From positions 1 through 64,000 of the forward strand of contig CAVLDP010000002.1 in NCBI GenBank assembly GCA_963661945.1: a DNA stretch of 64,000 bases, given 5' to 3'. This document shows, one piece after another, positions 36,501 through 45,244 of the stretch (position 1 is its first letter; every line of letters starts with the position of its first letter). This DNA comes from CAVLDP01 sp963661945 (GTDB lineage: Bacteria; Bacillota; Clostridia; Lachnospirales; Lachnospiraceae). The notes below the pieces were generated by a model, which saw nothing but the letters and a program-made list of their open reading frames with translations, was not told where the DNA came from and searched no databases. A program made the translations under genes and the position numbers.

Positions 36501-37598
36501 TTGGAAATCAATAGCATCAGCTTCATCGGCCTTGGCTTAATCGGTGGATCTATTGCCAAGACGATCAAGAAAAAATATCCAAAAATCAAATTATATGCAT
36601 TAACACACAGTCTAGAGACCATGCAACTAGCGCATCAGGACGGCATCACGGAAAATGAAGGACCTTTAACAACCTCTGAATATGCCAATACAGACATTAT
36701 CTTCTTCTGTAGTCCTGTTGGTGTAAATGTCTCTTATTTGAAAGAATTCAAGCCATTTCTTGGTGCAAATACCATTCTTACCGATGTTGGATCGGTAAAA
36801 GGTGATATTCATAAGGCGATTGATGAGCTCGGACTTACTCATTGCTTTATCGGAGGACATCCGATGGCAGGATCTGAGGCCATTGGCTATCCAAATTCTA
36901 CCGATCATCTTCTGGAGAATGCATATTATATATTAACAAGAACAGATGCGATTGATTGTGATATTTTTAACGAATTCAAAGCTTTCATATCTTCTTTAGA
37001 TGCCATTACACTTGAGATGACGCCAAAGGAACACGATCATGCAACAGCTGCCATATCTCATGTTCCACATTTAATATCTGCAAGTCTCGTCAATATGGTA
37101 GAACATAATGATAATGACATGCACATAATGAAGACAATTGCTGCAGGCGGATTTCGAGATATCACCAGAATCTCTTCTTCCTCTTCTGTAATGTGGCAAC
37201 ATATTTGTCTTACGAACAAGGATGAAATCCTTAATATATTATCTTCATACAAATCAGAGCTTACCTCTTTCGAGGATGCAGTTCGCCAAGAGGATAGCGA
37301 TAAAATCCTGGCATTATTCTCAAACGCCAAGGAATACCGGGATTCTCTGCCAATTCGTAATACTGGCATGCTGCCTACGACCTTCGAATTCTTCTTAGAT
37401 ATCGAAGATGAAGCTGGCGGAATTGCAACAGTTGCTGCAATCCTCGCAAATCAGGGGCTCAGCATTAAGAATATCGGTATTATTCATAATCGCGAATTCG
37501 AAGATGGTGCTCTTCATATTGAGATGTATGACGACAAGTCCAAGAATAAAGCAATCGAATTATTGAATAAGAGAAACTATAAGATTTTCAAAAGATAG
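36501..37598 (+). CDS. tyrA: Prephenate dehydrogenase with C-terminal ACT domain
   Basis: Converts prephenate to 4-hydroxyphenylpyruvate in tyrosine synthesis. The 365-residue product has the NAD-binding motif ISFIGLGLIGGSIAKT (6-21), the substrate motif GGHPMAGSEAIGYPNST, the KEHDHATAAISHVPHLISAS stretch, and an ACT regulatory domain from about residue 295, probably for feedback by tyrosine. The start is TTG, supported by GAAGGAG seven bases upstream; no ATG is suitably placed. It is followed by aroA after nine bases. Confidence 0.93.
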   Translation: MEINSISFIGLGLIGGSIAKTIKKKYPKIKLYALTHSLETMQLAHQDGITENEGPLTTSEYANTDIIFFCSPVGVNVSYLKEFKPFLGANTILTDVGSVKGDIHKAIDELGLTHCFIGGHPMAGSEAIGYPNSTDHLLENAYYILTRTDAIDCDIFNEFKAFISSLDAITLEMTPKEHDHATAAISHVPHLISASLVNMVEHNDNDMHIMKTIAAGGFRDITRISSSSSVMWQHICLTNKDEILNILSSYKSELTSFEDAVRQEDSDKILALFSNAKEYRDSLPIRNTGMLPTTFEFFLDIEDEAGGIATVAAILANQGLSIKNIGIIHNREFEDGALHIEMYDDKSKNKAIELLNKRNYKIFKR

Positions 37599-37607
37599 GA
37601 TATAAAT

Positions 37608-38885
37608 ATGTCACTAAAAAAAGCAACTAGAGTTCGAGGTGAAATCACCGTTCCAGGTGACAAATCAATCTCTCATCGCGGTGTAATGTTTGGCGCCATA
37701 TCGGAAGGCATTACAGAACTGACCGGCTTCCTGAATGGTGCCGATTGTAATTCAACCATAGCATGTTTTCGTTCCATGGGAATTGATATTACGCATAATG
37801 GGTCAGATGTTGTTATACATGGCAAGGGATTATATGGCTTAGAAGAGCCCCACTCCATCTTGGATGTGGGCAATAGCGGAACAACCACAAGATTAATCAG
37901 CGGTATTTTAGCCGGGCAGAAATTTACAAGTCACATAAATGGAGATGCTTCCATTCAGACAAGACCTATGGGTAGAATTATGGAACCGCTGCAGCAGATG
38001 GGCGCATCCATTTCATCGGATCTTAACAATAATTGTGCACCTCTAACTATTAAGGAAGCTACCCTTCATCCGATCACCTATAGAAGTCCCGTCGCTTCCG
38101 CTCAAGTGAAGTCTTGTATCCTGCTTGCTGGTCTATATGCAGAAGGCCAAACCTCTGTTATCGAACCAACTCTTTCTCGTAATCATACAGAGCTTATGCT
38201 TAGTGGATTTGGTGCCGATATCAAGCAAAATGATACAGAATCATCCATTATTGGCCACCCTAAGCTTTATGGCCAGAAGATTTCTGTTCCAGGTGATATT
38301 TCTTCTGCCGCATATTTTATTGTAGCAGGACTTATTACACCGAATTCTGAACTTCTTATTAGAAATGTAAATATCAATCCAACAAGAGCAGGAATCCTAC
38401 AAGTAGCACTTGATATGGGCGGTGATATTACACTTCAAAACAGGCGAATCGTATCCGGTGAGGAAGTGGCTGATTTACTCGTTCGATCTTCTGATTTACA
38501 TGGAATAACCATTTCCGGTGATATAATTCCTACATTGATTGATGAGATTCCAGTAATTGCAGTTATGGCATCAGCTGCAATTGGACAAACAATCATCGCT
38601 GATGCAAGTGAATTAAAGGTCAAGGAATCGAATCGTATTGATACAGTCGTAGAAAATCTTCGCGCAATGGGTGGTAGAATTACACCTACTGATGACGGCA
38701 TGATCATTGAATCATCTACACTTCATGGTGCTATGATTCATACCTACCTTGATCACCGTATTGCGATGGCCTTTGCAATCGCATCCTTAATCGCAGATGG
38801 AGATACCTCCCTCGATCATCCAGAGTGTGTTACCATTTCTTATCCTGATTTCTATCAGACCTTATCTACTATCACTGAGTTATAA
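37608..38885 (+). CDS. aroA: 3-phosphoshikimate 1-carboxyvinyltransferase (EPSP synthase)
   Basis: Forms EPSP from shikimate-3-phosphate and PEP in the shikimate pathway. The 425 residues show the N-terminal VPGDKSISHRGVMFGA, NSGTTTRLISGILAGQ, RPMGRIMEPL, SAQVKSCILLAGLYAEG, and C-terminal LRAMGGRI and DHRIAMAFAIASLIADGDTS. It shares an operon with tyrA; both feed aromatic amino acid synthesis. It ends at a terminator shared with thrS. Confidence 0.96.
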   Translation: MSLKKATRVRGEITVPGDKSISHRGVMFGAISEGITELTGFLNGADCNSTIACFRSMGIDITHNGSDVVIHGKGLYGLEEPHSILDVGNSGTTTRLISGILAGQKFTSHINGDASIQTRPMGRIMEPLQQMGASISSDLNNNCAPLTIKEATLHPITYRSPVASAQVKSCILLAGLYAEGQTSVIEPTLSRNHTELMLSGFGADIKQNDTESSIIGHPKLYGQKISVPGDISSAAYFIVAGLITPNSELLIRNVNINPTRAGILQVALDMGGDITLQNRRIVSGEEVADLLVRSSDLHGITISGDIIPTLIDEIPVIAVMASAAIGQTIIADASELKVKESNRIDTVVENLRAMGGRITPTDDGMIIESSTLHGAMIHTYLDHRIAMAFAIASLIADGDTSLDHPECVTISYPDFYQTLSTITEL

Positions 38886-38892
38886 ATATAAG

Positions 38893-38950
38893 AATCCCCC
38901 TTATATAAGATAAGCCACAAGCCTATCTAATATAAGGGGGATTTTCTTAT
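38893..38950. terminator. Bidirectional terminator between aroA and thrS
   Basis: AATCCCCCTTATAT (38893-38906) pairs perfectly with ATATAAGGGGGATT (38930-38943), with a second small stem (GATA/TATC) in the loop. It is followed by TTCTTATTT on the plus strand and flanked by A-rich sequence for the minus strand, so it can end both converging transcripts. Confidence 0.9.
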
Positions 38951-38963
38951 TTAATCTAATCGA

Positions 38964-40925
38964 TTAGTCCTGAGGCTCTTCCTTTCGAATTGCCTTGGTT
39001 CTAATCTCTTCAGAAATCTGAGCGATGAATGAATCGAGCGACTTCACTCCCTCATCTCCTGCAAATCTGGAACGAACAGAAACTGTCTTATCTGCCTCTT
39101 CGTTCTGGCCAACAATAAGCATATAAGGAAGACGATCTAATCTCGCAGCACGAATCTTAAAGCCCATCTTCTCATCTCGCTTGTCTACTGTATTCAGGAT
39201 ACCATTTCTCTTTAGCTCCTTGGATACTTCCATTGCATAATCCATATACTTCTCAGAAACAGGAATAACACGAACCTGCTCAGGACATAGCCATGTAGGG
39301 AATTTGCCAGCATAGACTTCTGTTAACCAGGCAAGTGTTCTCTCATAACATCCCATTGATGTACGATGGATGATAAATGGTCTTATCTTTGCACCATTCT
39401 CATCGATATAATACATATCGAACTGCTCTGCGATAAGCTCGTCCCACTGAATGGTAATCATGGTATCTTCCTTGCCATAGACATTCTTGGCGTTGATATC
39501 TACCTTAGGACCATAGAATGCAGCCTCACCAACGTCCTCAACAAATGGAATATCAAGCTCAGTCATAATTCTACGAAGCGCACCTTCGGTTCTATCCCAG
39601 GTTTCCTTATCGCCGATATACTTCTCGGTATTTTCTGGATCCCATTTTGACAGATGATAGGTTACTTCATCCTGCAGGCCAAGTGTCTCCATGCAATACT
39701 TAGCAAGAGCAAGACAGCCCTTTACTTCTTCTTCCATCTGATCTGGTCTTACAATCAGATGACCCTCTGAAATTGTGAACTGACGAACACGAGTAAGACC
39801 ATGCATCTCACCTGAGTCTTCATTTCTAAAGAGAGTTGAAGTCTCGCCATAACGGCAAGGCAGATCCTTGTAGCTGTGCTGAGTAGCCTTGTATACGTAA
39901 TACTGGAAAGGACATGTCATAGGACGAAGTGCCATAACTTCCTTATCATCACGATCTTCATTCAGGACAAACATTCCATCCTTGTAGTGATCCCAATGAC
40001 CAGAGATCTTGTAGAGATCAGACTTAGCCATAAGTGGAGTCTTGGTTCTCATATAACCCCATTCGTTATCCTCGAGGTCCTCAATCCATCTCTGAAGTGT
40101 CTGAATCATCTTCGCTCCCTTTGGCATCATCAGCGGGAGTCCCTGTCCAATAACATCAACAGTAGTAAATAGACCCATCTCGCGACCAAGTCTATTATGA
40201 TCACGCTTCTTAATATCCTCAAGATGCAGAAGATAAGCCTCTAAATCTTCCTTATTCCAGAAGGCTGTTCCGTAAATACGAGTAAGCATTGCATTATGCT
40301 CATCACCTCTCCAATAAGCGCCAGAGGATGAAGTCAACTTGAAGAACTTCATATTCTTATTAATCTTCATAAGATGAGGACCAGCACAAAGATCCACGAA
40401 TCCATCTCCCTGCTCATAGAAAGAAATCGTAGCATCCTCTGGTAGATCCTCAATCAGCTGAACCTTATATGGCTCATTTCTATCTTCCATAAGCTTGATT
40501 GCATCTGCACGAGGAAGTTCAAATCTCTTAAGATCAGCGCCAGCTTTGACAATCTTCTTCATCTCATCTTCGATAGCATCTAGGTCTTCTCTGGAAAATG
40601 ACTGGCATTCGAAATCATAGTAAAATCCAGTATCAATGGAAGGTCCAATTGCAAGCTTTGCTTCTGGATATAAATTCTTTACAGCCTGAGCCAAAACATG
40701 TGAAGTCGTATGACGAAGAGTTGAGAGAGACTCCTCATCCTTCTGTGTATAAAGTGTCAACTGACAATCAGAGTCAATCATACTTCTAAGATCTCTGATC
40801 TCTCCATTCACTTCTGCAACAACTGCCATTCTGGCAAGTCCTTCGCTGATATCAACTGCGATATCATAGATTGTCTTAGCTTCTGCATACTCTCTCACAG
40901 AGCCGTCTTTTAGTGTGATTTTCAT
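38964..40925 (-). CDS. thrS: Threonyl-tRNA synthetase
   Basis: Attaches threonine to tRNA-Thr. The 653-residue class II enzyme has an N-terminal TGS-like domain (about 1-60), the editing domain with RHTTSHVLAQAV (HxxxH family; about 71-82) and MEDRNEPYKVQLIE, the catalytic core with RPMTCPFQYYVYK (zinc-site Cys) and TSTLFRNEDSGEMHGLTRVR (motif 2), and HRTSMGCYERTLAWL (motif 3), then an anticodon-binding domain. It is controlled by a T-box leader and preceded by AGGAGG. Confidence 0.97.
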   Translation of the reverse strand: MKITLKDGSVREYAEAKTIYDIAVDISEGLARMAVVAEVNGEIRDLRSMIDSDCQLTLYTQKDEESLSTLRHTTSHVLAQAVKNLYPEAKLAIGPSIDTGFYYDFECQSFSREDLDAIEDEMKKIVKAGADLKRFELPRADAIKLMEDRNEPYKVQLIEDLPEDATISFYEQGDGFVDLCAGPHLMKINKNMKFFKLTSSSGAYWRGDEHNAMLTRIYGTAFWNKEDLEAYLLHLEDIKKRDHNRLGREMGLFTTVDVIGQGLPLMMPKGAKMIQTLQRWIEDLEDNEWGYMRTKTPLMAKSDLYKISGHWDHYKDGMFVLNEDRDDKEVMALRPMTCPFQYYVYKATQHSYKDLPCRYGETSTLFRNEDSGEMHGLTRVRQFTISEGHLIVRPDQMEEEVKGCLALAKYCMETLGLQDEVTYHLSKWDPENTEKYIGDKETWDRTEGALRRIMTELDIPFVEDVGEAAFYGPKVDINAKNVYGKEDTMITIQWDELIAEQFDMYYIDENGAKIRPFIIHRTSMGCYERTLAWLTEVYAGKFPTWLCPEQVRVIPVSEKYMDYAMEVSKELKRNGILNTVDKRDEKMGFKIRAARLDRLPYMLIVGQNEEADKTVSVRSRFAGDEGVKSLDSFIAQISEEIRTKAIRKEEPQD

Positions 40926-40936
40926 ATCTGCCTCCT

Positions 40937-41180
40937 AAAAAAATAAAAAAGCCCCTTATAGCAAACTCGCTATAAGGGACGTAAATACTACGCGGTTCCA
41001 CCCTTATTATCTATCCAACCAGATAGATCACTTCATTCGATGGTAACGGAATCACCGGACCGGATTGGGGCCACTCAAAGATGGTCTTCAATTAGTTCTA
41101 TCCTCATGTGCTCACAGCCAAGGCACATTTCTCTCTTAGGCCTCAAACTAACCTACTCTTCTTCTCAACGTGTTAAATAA
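40937..41180 (-). promoter_or_regulatory. T-box riboswitch for threonine upstream of thrS
   Basis: Leader RNA that reads the charging state of tRNA-Thr. The conserved T-box AAGGGUGGAACCGCG lies at 41005-40991, followed by the terminator GUCCCUUAUAGC...GCUAUAAGGGGC (40980-40951) and a U-run; AAGGG in the T-box can pair with the first CCCUU to make the antiterminator. Upstream is Stem I with the GAAGAGUAG element and a specifier loop GAAGACCAUCUUUGAGU; the specifier is ACC (41085-41083), a threonine codon, which fits the regulated gene. Confidence 0.95.
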
Positions 41181-41208
41181 ATATTACATCAAAATAATTA
41201 TTTGTCAA
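41181..41208 (-). promoter_or_regulatory. Probable sigma-A promoter of thrS
   Basis: Reading leftwards, TTGACA (41208-41203) and TAATAT (41186-41181) are 16 bases apart, immediately upstream of the T-box leader and between it and the SEC-C gene. Confidence 0.75.
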
Positions 41209-41223
41209 AACAAATTTGGATAA

Positions 41224-41727
41224 TTATTTCTTGCCACAGCAGAACTTGTACTTCTTGCCTGAGCCGCATGGACATGGATCATTACGTCCAATCTTCTTTG
41301 GCTTACGAATCGTGTGAGAATCCTTCTGAATGCGATAAAGCTCCTTACGCTTCTCCTCATCGAAAATACGATCCCACTGTGGTAGATTATAAAGCCAATC
41401 AGCCTCAGCCTCTACCATGTTCTTATAGAGTGCTTCCTTATCAATCTGGATTGTAACTACTGTATCCTCTTCCATTGTCTCAATAGGATTTGGAGTAACA
41501 ATACTTTCGTTAATTCCATCAAGGAAGCCTGTCATAGTAAGCATATCAAATCCAAAATGCTCTGCTAATTCCTTAACAGTCCCAGATACAACATTATCTG
41601 GATCTGCAAGTAATACCTCATAACCTCTCTTCTCTTCTTCAAAGTAAGAATTCCAGAAGTTCTGAAGGGAATTCGCATCCTGATCCTGGTTATATGCGAT
41701 TTCTTTCCACTGGTCAAATAATGCCAT
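41224..41727 (-). CDS. SEC-C motif protein of unknown function
   Basis: The last 16 residues are a SEC-C zinc-binding motif, CPCGSGKKYKFCCGKK, as at the end of SecA. The first 130 residues are mostly helical (ALFDQWKEIAYNQDQDANSL, and GTVKELAEHFGFDMLTMTGFL), with an acidic middle, and contain no membrane segment. Total length is 167. Similar short proteins are widespread in Clostridia and are unnamed. It is transcribed divergently from the small membrane protein gene and precedes the thrS promoter. RBS is TGAGGTG. Confidence 0.8.
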   Translation of the reverse strand: MALFDQWKEIAYNQDQDANSLQNFWNSYFEEEKRGYEVLLADPDNVVSGTVKELAEHFGFDMLTMTGFLDGINESIVTPNPIETMEEDTVVTIQIDKEALYKNMVEAEADWLYNLPQWDRIFDEEKRKELYRIQKDSHTIRKPKKIGRNDPCPCGSGKKYKFCCGKK

Positions 41728-41798
41728 AATTTCACCTCATCTAATATAATTACAACGTTGCTATTCTACCATTAAAATTATATTTTGTATAGAATAAA

Positions 41799-41828
41799 TT
41801 GACAGAAGCCTTCCTCTTATCTTAGGAT
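41799..41828 (+). promoter_or_regulatory. Probable sigma-A promoter for the 84-residue membrane protein
   Basis: TTGACA (41799-41804) and TAGGAT (41823-41828) with an 18-base spacer. GCCTTCCT inside the spacer and AGGAAGGC at the ribosome site (41845-41852) form an inverted repeat. Confidence 0.5.
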
Positions 41829-41855
41829 TAATTCCAAGAAGAAAGGAAGGCATCT

Positions 41856-42110
41856 ATGCAAAAATTAAAACAAATCTTAAGCCTGATTGGCGTTATATTA
41901 CTTGTTCTTATGTATGTCCTGGCACTACTTGCAGGAATCTTTGATCCAACCGAATCCATGAGCTATCTTGCAGCTGCACTTGCTGCTACAATAATTATCC
42001 CATTTTTCTTATGGGCGATAAACTTTATCTTATCTGGCATTAAGTCCAGGCAAGATGATTTATCTTCTCTTTCTTCGGAAGATGAAGATGATAATTCCAG
42101 CAACGATTAA
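41856..42110 (+). CDS. Small membrane protein with two helices
   Basis: Unnamed 84-residue protein. Residues about 8-30 (LSLIGVILLVLMYVLALLAG) and about 35-65 (LAAALAATIIIPFFLWAINF) are hydrophobic, with a short loop between them, and the tail is Ser/Asp/Glu-rich (SSLSSEDEDDNSSND) and probably cytoplasmic. AAAGGAAGG seven bases before the ATG supports real translation. Its last 51 bases overlap the convergent end of the GldFG-type gene. No function can be suggested. Confidence 0.65.
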   Translation: MQKLKQILSLIGVILLVLMYVLALLAGIFDPTESMSYLAAALAATIIIPFFLWAINFILSGIKSRQDDLSSLSSEDEDDNSSND

Positions 42111-44180
42111 TACAATCGGCAGGAATATTCCCCAGATCAATCCATACCATATAACAGCATTCTGTGTAAAGGTCAGTGTTGTATCTCCCACTTCCTTAAC
42201 AGGAATGATGACAGTTGCACTTGAATCCTCTTCATCACGGAAGGATGTAATAATCTGATTGAAGACTGTAAGATTCGTTCCAGAAACCATAGTGTCTGCA
42301 GAATCATCAAACATGAGATAAGATCCAAATACATAGAGATTTGCTGTATCACCATTTGTTGCAACTTCAAGTCCGAGTGCAAATGGACCATCTTCGTCTC
42401 CATTCTCTGTCGAATTCATATCGATCTTGCCATCCGAATTAATCACCTTGGATACGGATGTCTCAGAACTTGATAATACTTCAGTAATTGTCGCTGAATC
42501 ACTATCCTCTTCGTTATAAGTCAAGCCAACTGAATATGGCATGAATACATAATTATTAAGACTTGCAGTAATATCTGTACTTGTTACATTTGGCAGAAGG
42601 TATAGTGGTGAATTGTAGTAATAAGACTTATCTGTCTCGGCAACAATACCACTATGAGCTGTAATTCCATAAGTAGATAATACATTCTTAAAATTCGTAA
42701 GCTCAGAGATATTCTTGTAATTAAGAGTGATAAAAGCCTTTCCACCACGATTCAAGTAATCAATAACCTTCGCTGCATCGTCCTCTGAGAAGTCGCTTTC
42801 CGGACCATTAATAATGATACCTGCAATATCATCTGAGATCTCATCTACACTAAGTAGATTCACTTCTTCAATATCATAGTTTGCCTTACTTAGAGCAGAA
42901 CTAAAATCTCCTGATAATGCTATTTCTCCATGTCCCGTAATCTCATAAACAAGAGGCATCTCATCTGAAGTTACATACTGAAGTGCAGATGTAATGAGTC
43001 CCTCTCCATCATAACCAGATACAGACTGTGAATAGGTCGAATAGTCCACTGAATATTCATACAGGTCATCGGAACTGATAATAGACGTTCTTGTATCACA
43101 GACCACAATCATAGAACTGGATGAAAGAGAATCATCTGTATACTGAGATGCAAAGGTCGGATTCTCTGATGTATCTATATATTCAACAGTAATATGCTTA
43201 GATGAATCCTCATATAAATTGAGTGTCTTCTTCAATGTAGAATCACAATCATCTTCTGTAGCCATGACATAAATAGTAATGTCCTGATCTAAGGTCTTCA
43301 AGTAATCCTTGGTGTCATCTGTAATAGAATATAACTTCTTCTCTGTCACATCTATAGACTGTATAGATGTAGGAAGGAGTGTCATAAGGAAATTTGCCAA
43401 AATAACGATTGCAATTGTTACGGCAATCGCACCAGTACTAAATACAGATGTCGAAATAGTCTTCGATGAAATAGTCCATCTACGCTTCTGAATCACCTGT
43501 ACGGTTAGAAACAGGCAGAGTGCTGTTACTGTTACATAATAGACGATTCCATTCAGATAGAAATTACCATTTAGGAATTCATCTAATGGAGTAACAAGGT
43601 CATAACAATTCAGCACCTTGGTCAGAAGATTCCCAGAAGAAGATATCGCACCTGTGATAGATGACATCATATATCCGAGGAATAATAGTGCAAATGTAAT
43701 TACCGCTGCAATCATCTGACTCTCAGTAAGTGATGATACAAATACGCCAATTGCAATACAGGTAAGTCCATATAAGTAGTATCCAAGAATTGCTGTGTAA
43801 GCCTGCGCAAATGTCACTGTACCAAAGACACTAAGCCATAATGGTGATAGAGAAACAACTGCAATTACTAGGGTAAATGTAGCAGCAAGGGATAAAAACT
43901 TGCCAAGTACAATCTTACCAACTGAAACAGCGGATGTAAGAATCAACTGGTCAGTCTTATTCTTACGATCTTCTGCGATGATTCTCATAGTAAGAATCGG
44001 TACCGTAATCAGGAAAATGAAGGTAGTTCCAGAAAGTGGATATGCCACATTCGGTGAACCGTAATTAATATTATATACAAAGAAATAAAGCCCATAGAGT
44101 GCAAGATTGACGCCTAAGAAGAGCCAACCAATTACATTCTGAAACAGGGATGTGAATTCACGTTTAAATATAGCAAGCAT
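42060..44180 (-). CDS. Fused ABC permease-GldG protein (GldF-GldG type)
   Basis: Predicted ABC-2-type exporter subunit. The first approx. 250 residues hold six hydrophobic segments typical of an ABC-2 permease (GldF-like; FKREFTSLFQNVIGWLFLGV at the start). The rest is a GldG-type extracytoplasmic domain, with the phrase QDITIYVMATEDDCDSTLKK and a Rossmann-like ITGHGEIALSGDFSSALSKA segment, closed by one C-terminal helix (about 680-700) and a basic FRRKRR tail. The fusion is common in Clostridia as Gldg family protein. It overlaps the ATPase gene by one base; transported substrate is unknown. Confidence 0.87.
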   Translation of the reverse strand: MLAIFKREFTSLFQNVIGWLFLGVNLALYGLYFFVYNINYGSPNVAYPLSGTTFIFLITVPILTMRIIAEDRKNKTDQLILTSAVSVGKIVLGKFLSLAATFTLVIAVVSLSPLWLSVFGTVTFAQAYTAILGYYLYGLTCIAIGVFVSSLTESQMIAAVITFALLFLGYMMSSITGAISSSGNLLTKVLNCYDLVTPLDEFLNGNFYLNGIVYYVTVTALCLFLTVQVIQKRRWTISSKTISTSVFSTGAIAVTIAIVILANFLMTLLPTSIQSIDVTEKKLYSITDDTKDYLKTLDQDITIYVMATEDDCDSTLKKTLNLYEDSSKHITVEYIDTSENPTFASQYTDDSLSSSSMIVVCDTRTSIISSDDLYEYSVDYSTYSQSVSGYDGEGLITSALQYVTSDEMPLVYEITGHGEIALSGDFSSALSKANYDIEEVNLLSVDEISDDIAGIIINGPESDFSEDDAAKVIDYLNRGGKAFITLNYKNISELTNFKNVLSTYGITAHSGIVAETDKSYYYNSPLYLLPNVTSTDITASLNNYVFMPYSVGLTYNEEDSDSATITEVLSSSETSVSKVINSDGKIDMNSTENGDEDGPFALGLEVATNGDTANLYVFGSYLMFDDSADTMVSGTNLTVFNQIITSFRDEEDSSATVIIPVKEVGDTTLTFTQNAVIWYGLIWGIFLPIVLIVAGIIIFIFRRKRR

Positions 44181-45130
44181 TACTCTTCTTCTGCCTCCTC
44201 ATCAAGTGTTAATTCAAGGAATACATCCTCAAGAGATTCTTCTGATTCTTTCATTTCGAAGATAATAAATCCATCCATTGCAAGTGCCTTAGAGACATCC
44301 TCACGCAGGTCGAAATCTTCTGCAGCAGAGATTGTTATAGAAATGGTATCTTCCTCTCTTCCATTTGACACATCAATAGACTTCACGCCTTCGATTGCAG
44401 ATAGAGTATCGGAAACCTTTGCTTTATCTCCCTTAGCCTGAACATAAAGCGTCTGTGATTTCTTAAATTTCGTTGTAATATGATCCACACTATCGCTAAG
44501 AACAAGCTTACCCTTAGAGATAATAAAGACATGATCACAGATTTCGCTGATCTCAGCTAAGATATGTGAACTAATTACCACAATATGATTATCCCTAAGA
44601 CTACGAATTGTCTCTCTAAATTCGTTGATCTGAATTGGGTCAAGTCCAACGGTTGGTTCATCAAGAATAATAACCTCAGGATCTCCCATAATTGCCTGAG
44701 CAAATCCTACACGCTGCTTATATCCCTTGGATAATTTACGAATCAGGCGAAATTGAACGTCTGTAATCTCGGCTATATCACAAACACGGTCGATTTCAGC
44801 GATTCTCTCCTTCTTTGGAACACCCTTTAATTCTGCGACAAAGGTAAGATATTCATCTACCGTCATATCTGGATATAACGGTGGAAGCTCTGGCAGATAT
44901 CCAATATTCTTCTTTGCTTTCTTTGCTTGCTTAAAGATATCAAAGCCATCAATAAGCACGGTACCGCTTGTAGCACCTAAATATCCTGTCATAATATTCA
45001 TCGTCGTAGATTTACCAGCACCATTAGGACCGAGCAAACCATAGATTTTACCCTTCTCCATTGACAGGCTCAAATCATCTACCGCGGCAATTTTGCCATA
45101 AGTTTTAACTAAATGATTGATTTCAACCAA
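44180..45130 (-). CDS. ABC transporter ATP-binding protein (GldA-like)
   Basis: Energises the adjoining GldFG-type permease. Walker A is GLLGPNGAGKSTTMN (about 32-46), the signature LSKGYKQRVGFAQAI (about 135-149) and Walker B VIILDEPTVGLDPIQ. An approx. 90-residue C-terminal extension with a second small beta-alpha domain follows the ATPase, ending in an acidic tail. Total 316 residues. The start is TTG, supported by AGGAGG eight bases upstream. Confidence 0.92.
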   Translation of the reverse strand: MVEINHLVKTYGKIAAVDDLSLSMEKGKIYGLLGPNGAGKSTTMNIMTGYLGATSGTVLIDGFDIFKQAKKAKKNIGYLPELPPLYPDMTVDEYLTFVAELKGVPKKERIAEIDRVCDIAEITDVQFRLIRKLSKGYKQRVGFAQAIMGDPEVIILDEPTVGLDPIQINEFRETIRSLRDNHIVVISSHILAEISEICDHVFIISKGKLVLSDSVDHITTKFKKSQTLYVQAKGDKAKVSDTLSAIEGVKSIDVSNGREEDTISITISAAEDFDLREDVSKALAMDGFIIFEMKESEESLEDVFLELTLDEEAEEE

Positions 45131-45206
45131 AAGTCTATCCTCCTATCCTATAAACATCGACCTCAAGTATAACAATTCAAATACAGAAATTCGTGATTAA
45201 AGTGTG

Positions 45207-45233
45207 AAAAAAAAGAGGCCGAAAACCGACCTC
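45207..45233 (-). terminator. Intrinsic terminator at the end of the chemosensory operon
   Basis: Reading leftwards, GAGGUCG and CGGCCUC form a seven-base stem around GUUUU and are followed by a run of eight U. It lies 12 bases after the stop codon of the kinase-DegV gene and separates it from the ABC transporter genes. Confidence 0.88.
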
Positions 45234-45244
45234 CTTATTGTAGT

